A program made the translations under genes and the position numbers. Of a stretch of 64,000 nt of DNA, positions 32,861 to 52,930 are shown piece by piece. The notes under the pieces are model-generated. The model was not told the DNA's origin and made no database searches. It worked only from the letters and a program-made list of their open reading frames with translations. The stretch's first letter is position 1; each line of letters starts with the position of its first letter. This stretch comes from Anaeramoeba flamelloides (Eukaryota; Metamonada; Anaeramoebidae): contig JANTQA010000057.1 in assembly GCA_027625915.1 (NCBI GenBank), positions 6,324,001 through 6,388,000 on the forward strand. The letters are read 5' to 3'.

Positions 32861-34595
32861 TTATTAGGAAAAAGGGACATTTTTTAAGTTGTTATTTTTT
32901 ATTCAAAAAATTATCCACTCTACATAAAATAGTAGTCATAAAGAGTATTATTGATTTCAAAAGAAAAACTGATAAATTTAACACATATTGATCAAAAGAT
33001 CAAGAATATCTAATAATCCTGGAAGAGATCATAATTATTCATCATTTTTCAAGAAAAGATAAGTTTTAGGTGGTTTTAAACATTGAAAAAAAAATCAAAA
33101 AACTTCCAATAAGGAATTCCTATGTACGGCTATTTTTTTAAGTTGAAAATTGATTTTTAATTTTCAAAAAGTTGGTATTTATCTTTTCATTTTTTCTTTT
33201 TACATAAAAACTTGATGTCAAAGTATGATGAATACAATTTTTGAATAAAATATAATATGAGTTTTTTAAAGGATAAAATTGTTTTTTTCATACCTTATCA
33301 CTGAAAATAAACTCTTTTTTTAGTCAAAGGGGGTCTCATTTAATTGAAGAAATAGAGTATATTCTAAGAATATAATTCATTATTCTTTTCAAAATAAATT
33401 TTCAATTATTAGATCAGAATCATTTTTTTATAATTTACATCATTTTTTCTAAGTTGGTTAACTTTTTAATTTTTTTGTTTTTTTACTAATTTACTTTTTC
33501 TTTTTTAAAAAAAGATAATTTGAAAATAAAAATGTTTGAAAACTCCTAATTAACTTCAAGAAAATTATGGCTATGTAGTTTATTTTAAATCCATAGACTT
33601 ACTATTCAAAAATCTTATTTTCAAAATTTTTAATTGTCCAAAGAAATTAAGAAATTTTGCACAAAACATTAGAACAAAAAGGGACCAAAAAAATTGTTTT
33701 AAAAATTTTATTTTTTTTTGAAAATCAATAATTTGTTTAGATATTTCTTTTATGATTATCGGCACTAATATGAATTTTAGGTTTCCTGTTATTTTAAAAC
33801 AATCTAAGTTTATTTTATTCTTAAAAAAAAGCTAATTTTTCATTTTTTTGCTCGGCACTGTTGAGTGAAATGGACTTTAGGATGTAGAAAATGAGTTATT
33901 TTCATTGGATCCATAATTCTATATCAAGTCTTATATTAAAATGGTTTCTTTCATTTTTCCACAAAACTTAAAAAGGGAACTTTAAACAAAACAATAAAAC
34001 ATGAAAAAAAATTTTTTTCTAAAATAAGTCTCAAAAACCACAGAAACAAAAGATCACCTAAATTTTTTAAAGAAAATCATTTTATTTTTTCTTTGTTTTC
34101 TTTGGTTATTGTAATGATTTCTGAACTAAATTGAGAAATATATTTTCTATTTTTTGGAAATAAAGGAAACGAATCAAAAAAAGATGAAACCATTTTAAGT
34201 AAATTCATACGTACTAAGATTTTTCAATGAATTCTTTTCAAAATTATATAAAAACCATTCAAAAAATAAAGAATCAGATAAAAAAAAAAAAAGGTAATTT
34301 CCCTTCAATCTTTGATTAAAACAAGATTAAATAACATAAAATTTAGTGATATTTTAATTTTTAAATACAAAAAAATGCATTCTTTTCTTGGTTATTCAAT
34401 ATTTTTCTAAAACAAATACCAAAGAGTTAAATATTAAAAAATATCAAATTATTATTTCTGGTTCTCATCTAATTCAATAAATCTCAAGATTTATTAAAGT
34501 TTGAGTGAAAAAACCAATTTGTTAATTTGTTTTTTTCATTAGAAAATTCAAGGAGAAAAAAAGAAACACAAAAAAAATCATTTGAATCATTTAAT

Positions 34596-34615
34596 TATAT
34601 ATATATATATATATA
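34596..34615. repeat. (TA)n microsatellite
   Basis: Ten TA repeats lie about 70 bp past the stop codon of the huntingtin-like gene. Confidence 0.9.
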
Positions 34616-34683
34616 GTTATCACAAGTAAGAATATTAAATTATAGAAAATATTTTAAATAATTAAGAATATTGAAACATTTCA

Positions 34684-36520
34684 TTATTTATCGATTTCTT
34701 GTATTTTTTTCAAAATCAAATCCATTTTCTTTTTCAATTTTTTTTTTTCTTCTCTGATAAACTTTTTTTCTTTCAAGATTTTTTTTTTTTTCAAATATAA
34801 TTTTTTTTGGATCTTTTTCAATTTCAATTTTTTGGTAACAATTAAATCCTTTTCATCTTCTAAGTTTTCTTCAACTTGGTTTTCAATTAATAATTGACTT
34901 TTTAATTCATCAATTGTTTCTCCAACTTTCAAATTATTATTTTTTTTTTCAAGTAATATTTGGATTTTTTTTTCTTTAAATTCCCTTTTCTTGATTAAAT
35001 ACTTTTCTTTTAATAATTTCAAATTATGTCTGTTTTCAATTAATTCTGCTCTTTTTCGTTTAATTATTTTTTTTTGTCTTTTTAATTCAATTTTTTGATT
35101 ACCAAGTATTTTAGTTTGCTTTTCGATTTTTGCTTTCATATCATTGGTGGTTAATAAATTCTTTAATTTTTTATTTTTTAATTTTTTGCAAATGAAATTA
35201 TATTTTTTGGTTAATGGTGAACTTTCAGAATTTTTAAATTTTAAAAATGGGAATTTCTCAAAATTTTCATTAATAATTTCTTTCTTATTTTTTTCATGGT
35301 TTAAAAATTTTCCATCTCGTGCGCCATCTTTATCTCCAACAACATTGTCATTTTTTTTATTAGGAAAATTAGAATTATTGCTGATTGGCAAATTAATAAA
35401 ATTATAATTAGTTATTTTTTTCAATTTTTGAATCTCATTTTTCAATATTATTAAGATTTCTTTTTTTAATTGAATGTTCAGTTCGTCAAATTCCAAGGAC
35501 TTTATAAAGAATTTTATTATTAATAAAAATTGTAGTTGCGTTTTATCAGTCAAAATATTTTTTTTTAAAAATGTTATTAATAATGATAATAAAAATTTCA
35601 ATAATAAATTAATATCAAATTCATTTAAATTGATCTGATATAATTGATGAAACAATATTTTCTTTTTCTCAGAAACCATGAAACAAATAAATAAAATAGA
35701 GCATTTCCAGACTAACAAATATAAATTATTTCTTGACAAATGCAAATATTTTCTAAATTTAAATAATTTCTTACGAATCAATCCAAAAAAATCGAAAGAA
35801 TTTCCAAAATGATCTATTTTCTTTTTTGATAGTTGCATGAATTGGAAAAAAATTAAAGATATTAATTTTGATTTTGAATTATTAACATTTAACATTTCAT
35901 TAATTAAATATAAAATAATATCTTTAATCCGAAAGCAATCAAAAAAAATCTTTGGTAATAATTTTGTTAAGAATTTTTTTTCAAAGCTATTTCTATTTTC
36001 TAATTGGTTAAATAAAAATGATAAGATCAATTTCTGGATATTATTAACAGATTTATCATTCACTTGAGACTCCTTGTATAAAAAGGTTATTATTAAAGAA
36101 AAAATTATTAAAAAGTATTGTGAATTGAAATTCGAATGCTTTAAAATAATTATTTGTATTAGTTCCAATTTAATTCGAGGATCCAAATCATAAATTAATA
36201 ATAATTTTTCCAATAAATAACAAATCATTGAAAATAATTGAAAATTAATTTGGTGTGGGAACTTAATAAAATGAGAGAGTAATTTATTCAAATAATTTTT
36301 TTTTTTGATTAAAAATTCCTGTGGGAATTTTATTAATAAATTATAGAATAATAAAAATTGCATTAAATTATTCTTTTTTATTTTCGCCTTTTTAAAGATC
36401 ATCAAATTATTATTTAAAATTTCATTATTTTCGTTTTTCAAATTGATATTTTCTTTATTATTTAGAAGATTAAAATTATCATTATTTGGATTATTTATTT
36501 TTTTGGTTTTGGATTTTGTT

Positions 36521-36537
<17 letters not shown>
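34684..36537 (-). CDS. HTT: C-terminal part of the huntingtin-like protein, plus coiled-coil tail
   Basis: This 617-residue ORF starts 17 bp before the end of the upstream ORF and in another frame. After a 60-residue Asn/Lys linker, helix pairs follow the order of the huntingtin C-HEAT region: LLFYNLLIKFPQEFL, then ICYLLEKLLLIYDLD, SLIITFLYKE, FLTKLLPKIFFDCF, LVWKCSILFICFMVS and INLNEFDINLLLKFLL. Human huntingtin ends about where residue 340 is here; the remaining 240 or so residues form a Lys/Glu coiled coil not known from huntingtin. The Met at 36537 is probably not a real start, since the protein only makes sense as a continuation of the ORF above. Together the two ORFs make about 3150 residues. 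Confidence 0.75.
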
Positions 36538-44116
<7,579 letters not shown>

Positions 44117-44489
44117 TTGTTATTTTTAAAAAAAAATAAAAAAATGTTTCATTTTGACAATCTTTTCTCGTCAATTACAGCCCATTGTTTTTGTACTTTT
44201 TTTTAGAAATACTTTATCATTTGTTTAATCGGAACTAGTTTGAAAAAGGAGGATGCTTAAGGTGGAACTAGCGTTTACCAATAATCTTTATAATGTAAAA
44301 TAAAACTAGATCTTGAAAATATAGTGAAATAAATATCATTGAGAAAAAAGTGTCTAAGATTTCCAATCCTGCTTCTTCTGGTAAAAATGGGAATTAGTAC
44401 TTGTGCAAATGCTAATTTTGAGATTATCATGAAAAAATCTATTTAGCTTCTATTTAAATGTCGAGTCATTACTATGAAATTTTTTTTTC

Positions 44490-44740
44490 TGAAATGGAAA
44501 AAAAGTGTAGTAATTTTTATAATACCGAGACCAATTAACAACTAAATAAACTTATGGTGTACGATCGATCACCAAAAATTAACAGCACCAAAAAAAAGGA
44601 TATTTTTAGAAAAAAATGCCCAAGAGCGACACTCAATTTCTAATTAGAATCATTGTGATTTATCATTTTTAAAAAAACTGTGTCAGTTTTGAAGTGCCAC
44701 TCTTTCGGCACTTTTTGAGATCTCGAAGATTTTTCTTTTT
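44490..44740 (+). repeat. Degenerate dispersed repeat, copy 2 (see 370-640)
   Basis: This has the same block order as 370-640, ending in TTTTTGAGATCTCGAAGA. The LINE tail begins right after it, so the LINE may have inserted next to this copy. Confidence 0.45.
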
Positions 44741-44744
44741 TTTT

Positions 44745-45425
44745 ATTTTTATAGATCAGGAAGTGTAAATTAAACTCTGAGTGTCCTTTTACTTAAAATT
44801 TGCTACAGGAATTTCAACGTAAAATCATAGATTTTACCTTTATTAATTAATGAAAATAATTTTAAGCTGTCTTGACTTAAAATTATTTCATTAAAAGATA
44901 TTTTCGTTTAATTTATTTAAGAATATCAATCTATCTTTTGAATAGGAATGATACACCCAGAAAAAGTGATCTATATTTTCTATTATCTCCTTATTTCATA
45001 TTTTAAACATAAAGGACAAAATCTGTTTGAATTTTTATTTATAACATAATAATATCTATTTAGGCAGTTGGTAAATGTCCTGAATTTTAGAATTGTTGAG
45101 CTTGATGGATAATTGAAGTATTTTTGATTAATAAATATTTTTCTTTGGTTTTTAATTATTTGATAATATTCTTGTACCTTCGAACTGGTAGAATATAACA
45201 AATTATTATAATTATAATTATAAATTTTGTTTTTAAGAAGTTTTAAATTCTTTGAATTCCAATTAATTTTATTGTTAATTCTTTGTTTAAGTTTAATTAG
45301 TTTATTCAAAATAAGGCAGAGATAGATTTTTTAATTATTTTTGAATTTGAATTTCTTTTTTTGATTGATATTACCAAATTTTTAAATTTAAATTCTGTTT
45401 TATAGTTTAGAACTGGAATTATCTT
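44745..45425 (-). mobile_element. 5'-truncated LINE fragment C
   Basis: On the minus strand an ORF (44983-45309) reads [13 protein letters not shown] and [13 protein letters not shown], almost the same as the ORF in fragment B at 7814-8086. The 3' end GTAAAAGGACACTCAGAGTT, then TTTACACTTCCT, is shared with fragment B. The 5' end falls near the same [13 protein letters not shown] position. It has stops downstream of the ORF. Confidence 0.85.
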
Positions 45426-46029
45426 ATACTTTTAGATCAACTTCTTAATAATTACTTACTATTTTAATTTTGGCTAATTTCAAATAGTGAATTGTTTTTT
45501 TTGTTATTCAAAATAACTTTTTAGGATAATGCTGAATTTTTCAAATTATTAAAATTAGAAGATTAATGGAATAAATCAAATTAGTAAATTTTATGATGAT
45601 CAAATATAACAGATTTTGCTAATTTTCAAAAAATAATAATTGTACGAGTCTTTTAAACATCTTGTTCATCCAATTTGAATACTTTTAACAAATTATTATA
45701 ATAAATAAATTATGTTTAAAATTTTAAGATTAAATTGATCAATTTATTTGAGTTTGGTACTTTAAAGATGATTTTTGGAAATTCAGTATTAGAGAAAAAT
45801 TTTCAAAATTATTTAAAAAAATTGGTAGAAACTTTTACATTTTTTTTTTATTTTATAGAAAAAATGTAAATATATATAGTTAGTTTTTTTTTGTTATTTT
45901 ATCTTTATTATTATTATTGGTTATTAAATAGCCAGTTTCAAATTATAATTCTTGCAATTTTCTTCATTTCTAAAAAATAAACAAATCATAATACTCTCTT
46001 GGTGATATTTTTAATATTACCAATTGAGA

Positions 46030-46290
46030 AGAATAATCCGCATATTTTTTTCAATTCACTAAAATAAAGTCAGATATTCAATCAATTAAAAAAACAAGAA
46101 TAAAAATATATCATTGGCCAAATTCTTAGTAAACCTCAATAAAATTATATTTTTCTCAAAAATAGTTGATATAGTTCTGTCATCAAATAATTCAATAGAT
46201 ATTCTTTAGATATCCCACTTTAATAAACTTTAGGTTGATTTATAACTGAGTTCAGAAAAAATTGTGTTTAGAAATAAAAAGGATTTTATT
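46030..46290 (+). repeat. Dispersed repeat R, partial copy
   Basis: CAATCAATTAAAAAAACAAG, then AAACCTCAATAAAA and ACTTTAATAAACTTTAGGTT match the middle of the copies at 26990 and 57050. Confidence 0.55.
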
Positions 46291-46492
46291 TTAAATAAAA
46301 GATTATATTAAACAACAATTTTCACAAAAAGTTAATAATTAAAAATCGTTTGTTGGATTATTTTCCTAAAAACATTTTTTTCAATACTATATTAGAAAAT
46401 TTTTTAAAAAATATGTTTCTTTCCAAAAAACATACAGTACTGTAGAGAAATATAATTTTAGAATAAATGATAATTGTTAATTTGTTTTATAT

Positions 46493-47031
46493 AAACTATA
46501 TTCCAAAAATTTGGACACAGTTTAAAAAGTTGAAAGAATAACAATACTACACTTTAAATTCAATTTAGAAAGAATTTTGATTTTACAAACTATTTTCATT
46601 TTTTCTCTTTTTTGATTTGTTTTCATTTCCTTTTTTCCAGTTACGTAATCTGTTTCGTTAAATCTCGAGTTTTTTTTTTAGATGGTTGATAAAAGGTTAG
46701 TTTTGAGTTTGTTTAATATAAAAATCACATACAATTGGTTGATTGTTTCTTATCATTTGATCGATCAACAATTGTTGGTGAAATTTCAACAAATTTACCT
46801 TCTCATTTTTTGTTCAGCTCGTTTCATTATTTTGGACACACCAATTTTTATTTTTAAGTTTTATAATTTTTTCTTTTATTTTAATTATTATGATTAATTA
46901 TTAAAACATTAATACTATGATAACTTAAATGTGGTTTTTTTTTATAAATGGAAAAATACAATAAATTGAATTTGGATTTTTTTTTGCCTATTTTTGATTT
47001 TGGGTGTGTCCAAATTTTTGGAATGCGGTTT
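46493..47031. mobile_element. TIR element with Tc1/mariner-like ends
   Basis: The left end has ATTCCAAAAATTTGGACACA and the right end, reverse complement, has GCATTCCAAAAATTTGGACA. The AATTTGGACACA form resembles Tc1/mariner termini. The span is 539 bp. The 71-residue ORF inside has no transposase motif that I can recognise, so this is probably a non-autonomous copy. A related diverged stretch is at about 57610-57880. Confidence 0.7.
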
Positions 47032-47180
47032 AGTTATACTTTAGATATATAAAAAAATAATTATGTTTTGATAAAACGACTATTTTCAAACCATTTTATA
47101 ATAAATCTACAAATGAATGTACCCTGCAATTAAGAATAATTGTTTCAATTCAATATTTTTATTTCTTTTACGTATGTTAT

Positions 47181-48363
47181 ATTGAATAAGGTTAGTATCC
47201 TTTTGAAAATTAATTAGTTGACATTAAGGTTTAGAATCCCGAAATTTGATTAAAAGATTATCTTGTGTTGGGGGTTGTGACTTGTTAATTTGGTTCTTAG
47301 CTCATCGATCTTGTGCTTGGTAAGGGTTCTATTGGTGGTTCAAAACGGCAATTTTTGACAATTTATTTCTTTGTTTTCCGAAATCCAAATTGAGGTGTGT
47401 AAGTTTAATAGATTGGTAGGTGTTTAAGATTAAATTTAAATTTTTGGGTTGTAGAAGAAAATATTTAAATATTTTTTTTCTGCAAACTTATAAAAAAAAT
47501 TATGTTTTTAAAAGCACCAAATAAAACCAAACCTAATTAAAAATTTCAAACAACAACCCAAAAATCACATTTTTGCAATAACTTAAGTTTCAGCCAATTA
47601 ATCTTACAATCTTTAATTTGGATTTCGGAAAAAAAAGAAATAAATTGTCAAAAATTGCCATTTTGGACCATACCAAACCCATACCAAATCCAAGATCGAT
47701 CAGATAAGAACCAAATTAACAATTCACAACCCCCAACATAATATAGTCTTATTTCAAATTTCAGGGATTGTAAACCTTAATGTCTTTGAATTGTTCTAAA
47801 GTTAAAAATTAATTCAAGAGTTATTTGAAGGATTATCAAAAAAAAAAGCTATTCTGGGGTATGTATGATTCAAGAAATTGTAGAAATTGTTTCGGTTATA
47901 TCTCTCTTTCAATCGAGAAGAACTAGAAAATTTAAATGTTTTTAGGAATCTGAAATTTTTACCTGATCAGATTCTGAATTGAAATCGAGTAGTGTTTTCC
48001 AAAACCCAACCCTTTTGGTTCTAAGGCAAATGTTCAAGTTTCAAATAAAAACCTTTCAAAAACTCAAGTATAATCAAAATGGTTTGTGTGTCTGAATTTA
48101 AATCAACTTTAATCAATAAATCGAGCCAAACTCCCAAAATATAAATTCCAAAAAATTTTAGTAATTTGCTAAAACTACTGTATTGAAAAAGAGAAAGAAC
48201 TGAAATAATTTCGCAATTGTTTGAATCATACACACCTCAGAATAGCTTTTTTTTTTTTGATAATCCTTCAAAATAACTCTTGAATTACTTTTTAACTTGA
48301 GAACAATTCAAGATTAAATGTCAACTAATTAATTTTCAAAAGGATAACAAGTCTTATTCAATA
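47181..48363. mobile_element. Long inverted-repeat element E2, interrupted in its left arm
   Basis: The right arm (48215-48363) is complementary to two separate left pieces, 47181-47226 (ATTGAATAAG..., GAAAATTAATTAGTTGACAT) and 47784-47885 (TTGAATTGTTCT..., GTTATTTGAAGGATTATC). The gap between the pieces is filled by another TIR element. The right end lies 130 bp before the RING-H2 start codon. Confidence 0.85.
47222..47783. mobile_element. TIR element nested in E2 (copy 2 of the 1188-1782 family)
   Basis: Ends ATTAAGGTTTAGAATCCC and, in reverse complement, ATTAAGGTTTACAATCCC. The arms include TTGTGTTGGGGGTTGTGA on the left. The same end sequence and arm order occur at 1188-1782. No ORF. Confidence 0.85.
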
Positions 48364-48492
48364 CAACTGATATAAAACTAATAAAAAATTGAATCTAGAT
48401 GATAACTAATCATTTTGTAAAAACTTTCATTTTTCCAAGAGAATTTGGTTTTTTTTTTTTTTTTTGTTTAAAAATTTCCAAAACCAAACCAA

Positions 48493-49626
48493 ATGACAGA
48501 CGAAGAATTTGCAAAAAATCTTCAACAAGTGTACAATGACGAGCTTTTTGCAGCAAAGCTCCAATCAGAATTTAATGCACAAAGAAGAACAAAGCATCGA
48601 AAGAAGCATTCCAAAAAAAAAAAAAAAGATCAGTCCCCCATTCGTTTTGTACCAGTTAACCCACAAAGAGAAAATGAAAAAGAAAATGACAATGTAAATG
48701 AAAGGGAAAGAGAAAAAAAAGAGAGAGAAAGGAAAGTGAAAAAGAGAGATAGGGAAAGGAAAAGGGAAATGAGAAAGAAAAAGAAAGAGATCGAGAAAGA
48801 GAAAAAAAAAAGAGAAAAAGAACAAGAAAAAGAAAGAATAAAAAAAAGACAAAGACAAAGACAAAGACAAAGGCAAAGACAAAGACAAAGACAAAGAGAA
48901 ACACAAAACGAAAACGAAAACGAAAACCAAAATGAAAATGAAAATGAAAATGAAAATGAAAATGAAAATGAGGTTGAGGTTGACTCTGAAAATTCCTTTG
49001 AGTCTTTAGATTTAAATGATCAAGGGATTGTCAATGAAACGATTTTATTAGATCAACTGTTTCAAAATATACAATTAGAACAGCTGTCCCCAAATAACCA
49101 AACAAGAGGCAGTAATGAAACAAATCATCAGAGCCATAACAGAGAACGAAGACGACAAAGAAGACGAAGAAAAAAGAAAAAACGTCGAAATTATGATCCC
49201 AAATTACTCAAGAGGTTCCCGACTCGTAAATATGTTTCGACAACTAACTGTGAGCTGAAAAGCTGTTGTATTTGTATGATGGATTTTGAAAATGATGATA
49301 TTGTTAAAACTTTGCCCTGTTTACATTTTTTTCATGAAAAGTAAGTCTTTTTAGTTTTTTCTTTTACTCTGATGCCCAGATCAAGCGTTCGTGAAGAAAA
49401 AGTCTTAAAATGACTCACAAAACATTTTTAGGTTGTTTCAAAACTATTTTGAAATGTTTTACAAGATCTTTTGATCACAGGTTTTTAAAATGTTGGTGTT
49501 TATTTTGATTTCACTCTTCTTGTGTATTTTTTAATTTATGTTTTGAATTTAATTTCAAATAGGTGTATTGACGGCTGGTTAAAAGTGAAACCAATTTGCC
49601 CATTGTGCAAAACAGATTGCAATTAA
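48493..49626 (+). CDS. RING-H2 finger protein, two exons
   Basis: Likely an E3 ubiquitin ligase. Exon 1 is 48493-49340 and exon 2 is 49563-49626; donor GTAAGT, acceptor AAATAG, phase 2, 303 residues. The RING-H2 motif is split by the intron: CCICMMDFENDDIVKTLPCL and HFFHEK in exon 1, then CIDGWLKVKPICPLCKTDC in exon 2. It has all eight zinc ligands in RING-H2 order. The N-terminus (MTDEEFAKNLQQVYNDELFA) is acidic and helical and could bind ubiquitin or a partner, an inference only. Residues about 40-230 are Lys/Arg/Glu/Gln low complexity (AAAGACAAAG and GAAAATGAAAAT repeats). The substrate is unknown. The start is the first in-frame Met. Confidence 0.9.
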
Positions 49627-49847
49627 CAAATAGCACACAACACGAGAATTTTTTTTCTCTCCAAATAATCAAACACTATTTATTCCCATTCCCTTATTCA
49701 AACCAAAAGGCACACACCAAAGCTATTTTATTTGAAAATTTAATTTAGATTTTGATTTCAAAATGGAAAAATCATTTTTTTAACAAAAAAATTGAACAAA
49801 GTGCTGATTCAAAGAAATAAAATTTTCATTTTGAAATATTCCTTTTT

Positions 49848-50674
49848 TTTTAAGGGAGTAGCTACACCATAAGCCATGATAAAAATTTGAGAGAGATGAG
49901 AAGAGTATTTTATTTTAGTGAGTGTGTGATGGTAGATTCTCTAAAAAATTTTTTTAAAAAATTATTTGATTTTTTTGTTAGTAATGTTAAACAATAAAAA
50001 AAAGAGAAAATAATAGATAAAATTGGTTCAATTTTTTTTTTTTTATAATAAAGATTTTTTTTTTGGGAGAAGATAATTTCAAATTCTTAGAATAAAATTT
50101 ATAGCTATTTTGTGGTTTAAATTTTGATAAAATATAATCATATTCACTTCTCCAATTCCACCAAATCCAAGTCTTTAAAATCTTAACCAGATATGTTTTG
50201 GGATAATTATAATTTTTTGGAATCCTTCTAGCTATTATAATACTATTCATATTTCCTTTTGTTATTCCCCCAATTGTAATTTTATTGTTCTTTTTAAACA
50301 AAATCCATTTTTCCTAATGTTCACTCATAAAAAAATCTTTCTTATTGCTTTTTGTTGCAATGAAAAAAAAAATTCAAAAATGATGAAAAAATAAAAAATG
50401 AAAACATTAAATTCCACAATAGAATGTTGAGATAAGGATAAAAGATAAGTCATTCAACATTCGAAACACCATTTTAAGCAATTCAACTCAACATTCTATT
50501 GTGGCAATTTCTTTGAGACTTTTGAAAAAAAAAATTTAAAAATCTAATGAATGAAGTACTTTCAATAATAAAAATCAATGAGTTAACGAAATTAAAAAAT
50601 AATATTTTATGATCCTCTTCAAAATTGCAAAAAATTGAAAAAAATTTTCTTTACAGTGGCTACTCCCTTAAGAT
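49848..50674. mobile_element. TIR element, ends TTAAGGGAGTAGC(T/C)AC
   Basis: The left end TTAAGGGAGTAGCTAC and right end (reverse complement TTAAGGGAGTAGCCAC) are 16-bp inverted repeats; the span is about 825 bp. Inside, CCACAATAGAATGTTGAG at 50413-50430 and its perfect complement at 50487-50504 form a hairpin. A 104-residue ORF on the minus strand (49987-50301) has a KTWIWWNW stretch but no family that I recognise; it could be a transposase remnant. Confidence 0.65.
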
Positions 50675-51054
50675 GCCATTACTCGCACAACACTATGATG
50701 ATAACAATATTTCGAAAAAAATAAATTAAACATTTAAGAATTTTTCACTTTTTAATAACTTCGCTTCGAAGAAACACTATTGATTAATCAAAGATCATTG
50801 ATCAAAAATTATTTTTAAAGATATTTAACCTTTTAAGTTGAAAATCCAACTTTCCAGGTTTTATTAATTTTTTTTGAATTTTAGAAGTCAAACATTTGAA
50901 AAGTTTTTCTTTAACAGATAAGAGTTCATTTTAGAATAATATATTTTAAAAGTATTTTAAATTTAATAAATATCTTTTAAATACGGAATCAATAATTTTG
51001 ATTATTAAAGAATTATTTATTGATTGAAATTAGAAAAAAAAGATTTTTTTTTTT

Positions 51055-52005
51055 TTTGATTTTCCGTTAGGTTTTTTTATAATTATTGCAATAAACAGAA
51101 ACTTTTAGAAATTTTCAGTTTATTTCAAAAAGTAAAAAAACAAACCTAGAAATCTTTTGTTAGTTTCGTTTTACTTTTTGAAATAAACCAAATATTAAAT
51201 AAATTTTCAGGTTATTACAAAAATTAAAAATGACCTATGATACCAGAAGGCACTCTACAACTCTTTCGTTTAGAGTTTCCAGAATTTAAAAGAATAGAGA
51301 AAAATCTAAGATTTTGATTAATTCTTTGAGATTCCGGAAAAATTTGGTTAGATTTTCTTGAGTTTTCTGTTTTATTTGAAAAATCAATATTTTTAACAGA
51401 TAAAACAGAAAACATTACGAAAAGCCCGGTTAGGTTTTTATTTTAATTAAAGAAATAAAAAGAAAATTTAGGAAATTTTCGGTATATTTCTTAAATTAAA
51501 AAATACTGAGGTTAGTTTTTCCAGAATTCAAAATAATTGAGAAAAATTATTTATTTTACTCTATTCATCTGAATTCAGGAAAAACTAGGTACTCTACCGG
51601 ACCTGATAGACACTTCGTTAGGTTTTCTGAGTTTATTTTTATTTGGAAAACCAATAGATTTTTGTTAGGTTTTTTTTACTTTAGAAATAAACAGAAAATT
51701 TTAATAAATTTTCGGTTTATTTCTAAAGTAAAAAAAACCTAGAACACTTAAAAAATAAAATAGAAAACCTCAAAAAACCTAGAACACTTTACAAATAAAA
51801 TATAAAACTTCAAAAAAAAACCTAGAAAACCTCAAAAATAAAAGAAAACCTCAAAAAAACCTAAAATACATAACAAAAAAAAAAACAGAAAATCTGAAGA
51901 AAACCGAGGAAATTTCAAGGCGCTCTCTGTTATCTTTCCAAAAAAAAACAAAGGAATTGTTTAAAAAAGTTTTTCTTGATTCTTTTGAATCTTGGAAAAA
52001 ATAGG
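51055..52005. repeat. Second large modular hairpin array
   Basis: At least eight self-complementary units of the same three modules as 9249-10160: B near 51067-51145, 51160-51235, 51430-51505 and 51665-51740; A near 51280-51345, 51513-51585 and 51935-52000; C near 51350-51420 and, degraded and repeated, 51617-51900. Spacers include CCGTTAGG and GGCACTCTAC. The C-module part has short repeats of AAAACCTCAAAAAAACCTAG. Confidence 0.85.
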
Positions 52006-52449
52006 ACAACCTATATATTTATTACTCATTTTTTTTCTATATTTGAGTTTTATTAGAAAAGTACCTTTTTTTTCAAACTATCAGTTATTATAAGCCCCAT
52101 TTCACTCAAAGTATCTTAGCCAAAAATGTAAAATTCATTATTTTATAAAGGTTCAACAAAAAAAAAATTGTTATGAAAAAAAGAGAAATTATAAACTTTA
52201 GATGAAAGTTGATAATCATGAACAAAATGTCTGAAAGAAACAAAAATTTTGAAAAAAATAAAATGATGAAAAAAATATTAATCACTTTTAATGAAACATC
52301 TTATGAAAAAATTCTCAATTTCTTGAGGAAATTAAAATTGATAACAATTTTAATTTTTGAATAGCAAGTTTATTCGTTTTAAAATAAACACCATTTCAAA
52401 AACTGTAACTCACATGAAATAATAAATTGAAATATATATATATATATAT

Positions 52450-52930
52450 CCTTTGGTGTTAAAGAACAGCAAATTATTAAATCTGATTTGTAATTCACTT
52501 TTAAATCATTCAAAATATATAAAAGCCTTAATTTTAAAAATTAAAATAAAAATAAAACCAAAAACTAAAAAAAAACAAAGTCAACAATTTTTGAAATTGG
52601 GTATTAGGATTTTTTATTACTGAACCTTCACTGAAAAAAGTTAACAACAAGATTTTTTACGAATAATAATCAAATTCATTATAAAAGACATTTCATAGTT
52701 TCAATTTTCTTCATAATTATATGCCTTTTCGAAGATCTCTTTTTTTTTTTCCACTGGATCTTTTTACAAAAAAAAAAAAAAAGATCACAAAAAAAAAAAA
52801 TAAATATAAAAAGAAAAAGAAAAAAAAAGAAATCCAAAAAAAAAGAAAAAGAAAAATTTTTCAAAAAAAAAAGAAAAACAAAACAAAAGTAAAAATCAAA
52901 ATCGAAAAAAAAAATTGAAAAAATTAGAAA
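52450..52930 (-). repeat. Dispersed repeat R2, copy 2 (inverted)
   Basis: This is the reverse complement of 54080-54560: the blocks CAAATTATTAAATCTGATTTG, AACCAAAAACTAAAAAAAA, ACGAATAATAATC and GAAGATCTCTTTTT match in order, followed by the A-rich AAAGAAAAAGAAAA tract. Confidence 0.75.

Larger units (their letters stand above)
30581..34683. other. Intergenic region between eL15 and the huntingtin-like gene
   Basis: This is the upstream flank of eL15. It holds a 35-bp tandem duplication (31286-31355), two tandem M1 MITEs (31554-32446), a stretch of TGTTATAAA-like repeats (32630-32860) and a TA microsatellite (34596-34615). 32900-34590 is AT-rich with nothing nameable. Confidence 0.6.
44117..48492. 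other. Intergenic region between the huntingtin-like and RING-H2 genes
   Basis: The two genes diverge from here. The region is almost entirely repeats: a dispersed repeat (44490-44740), LINE fragment C (44745-45425), a partial R repeat (46030-46290), a Tc1-like TIR element (46493-47031) and two nested inverted-repeat elements (47181-48363). 45430-46020 has nothing I can name. Confidence 0.65.

Noticed and set aside
46682-46897. 71-residue ORF in the Tc1-like element
   Set aside because: No transposase motif and too short; left as part of the element.
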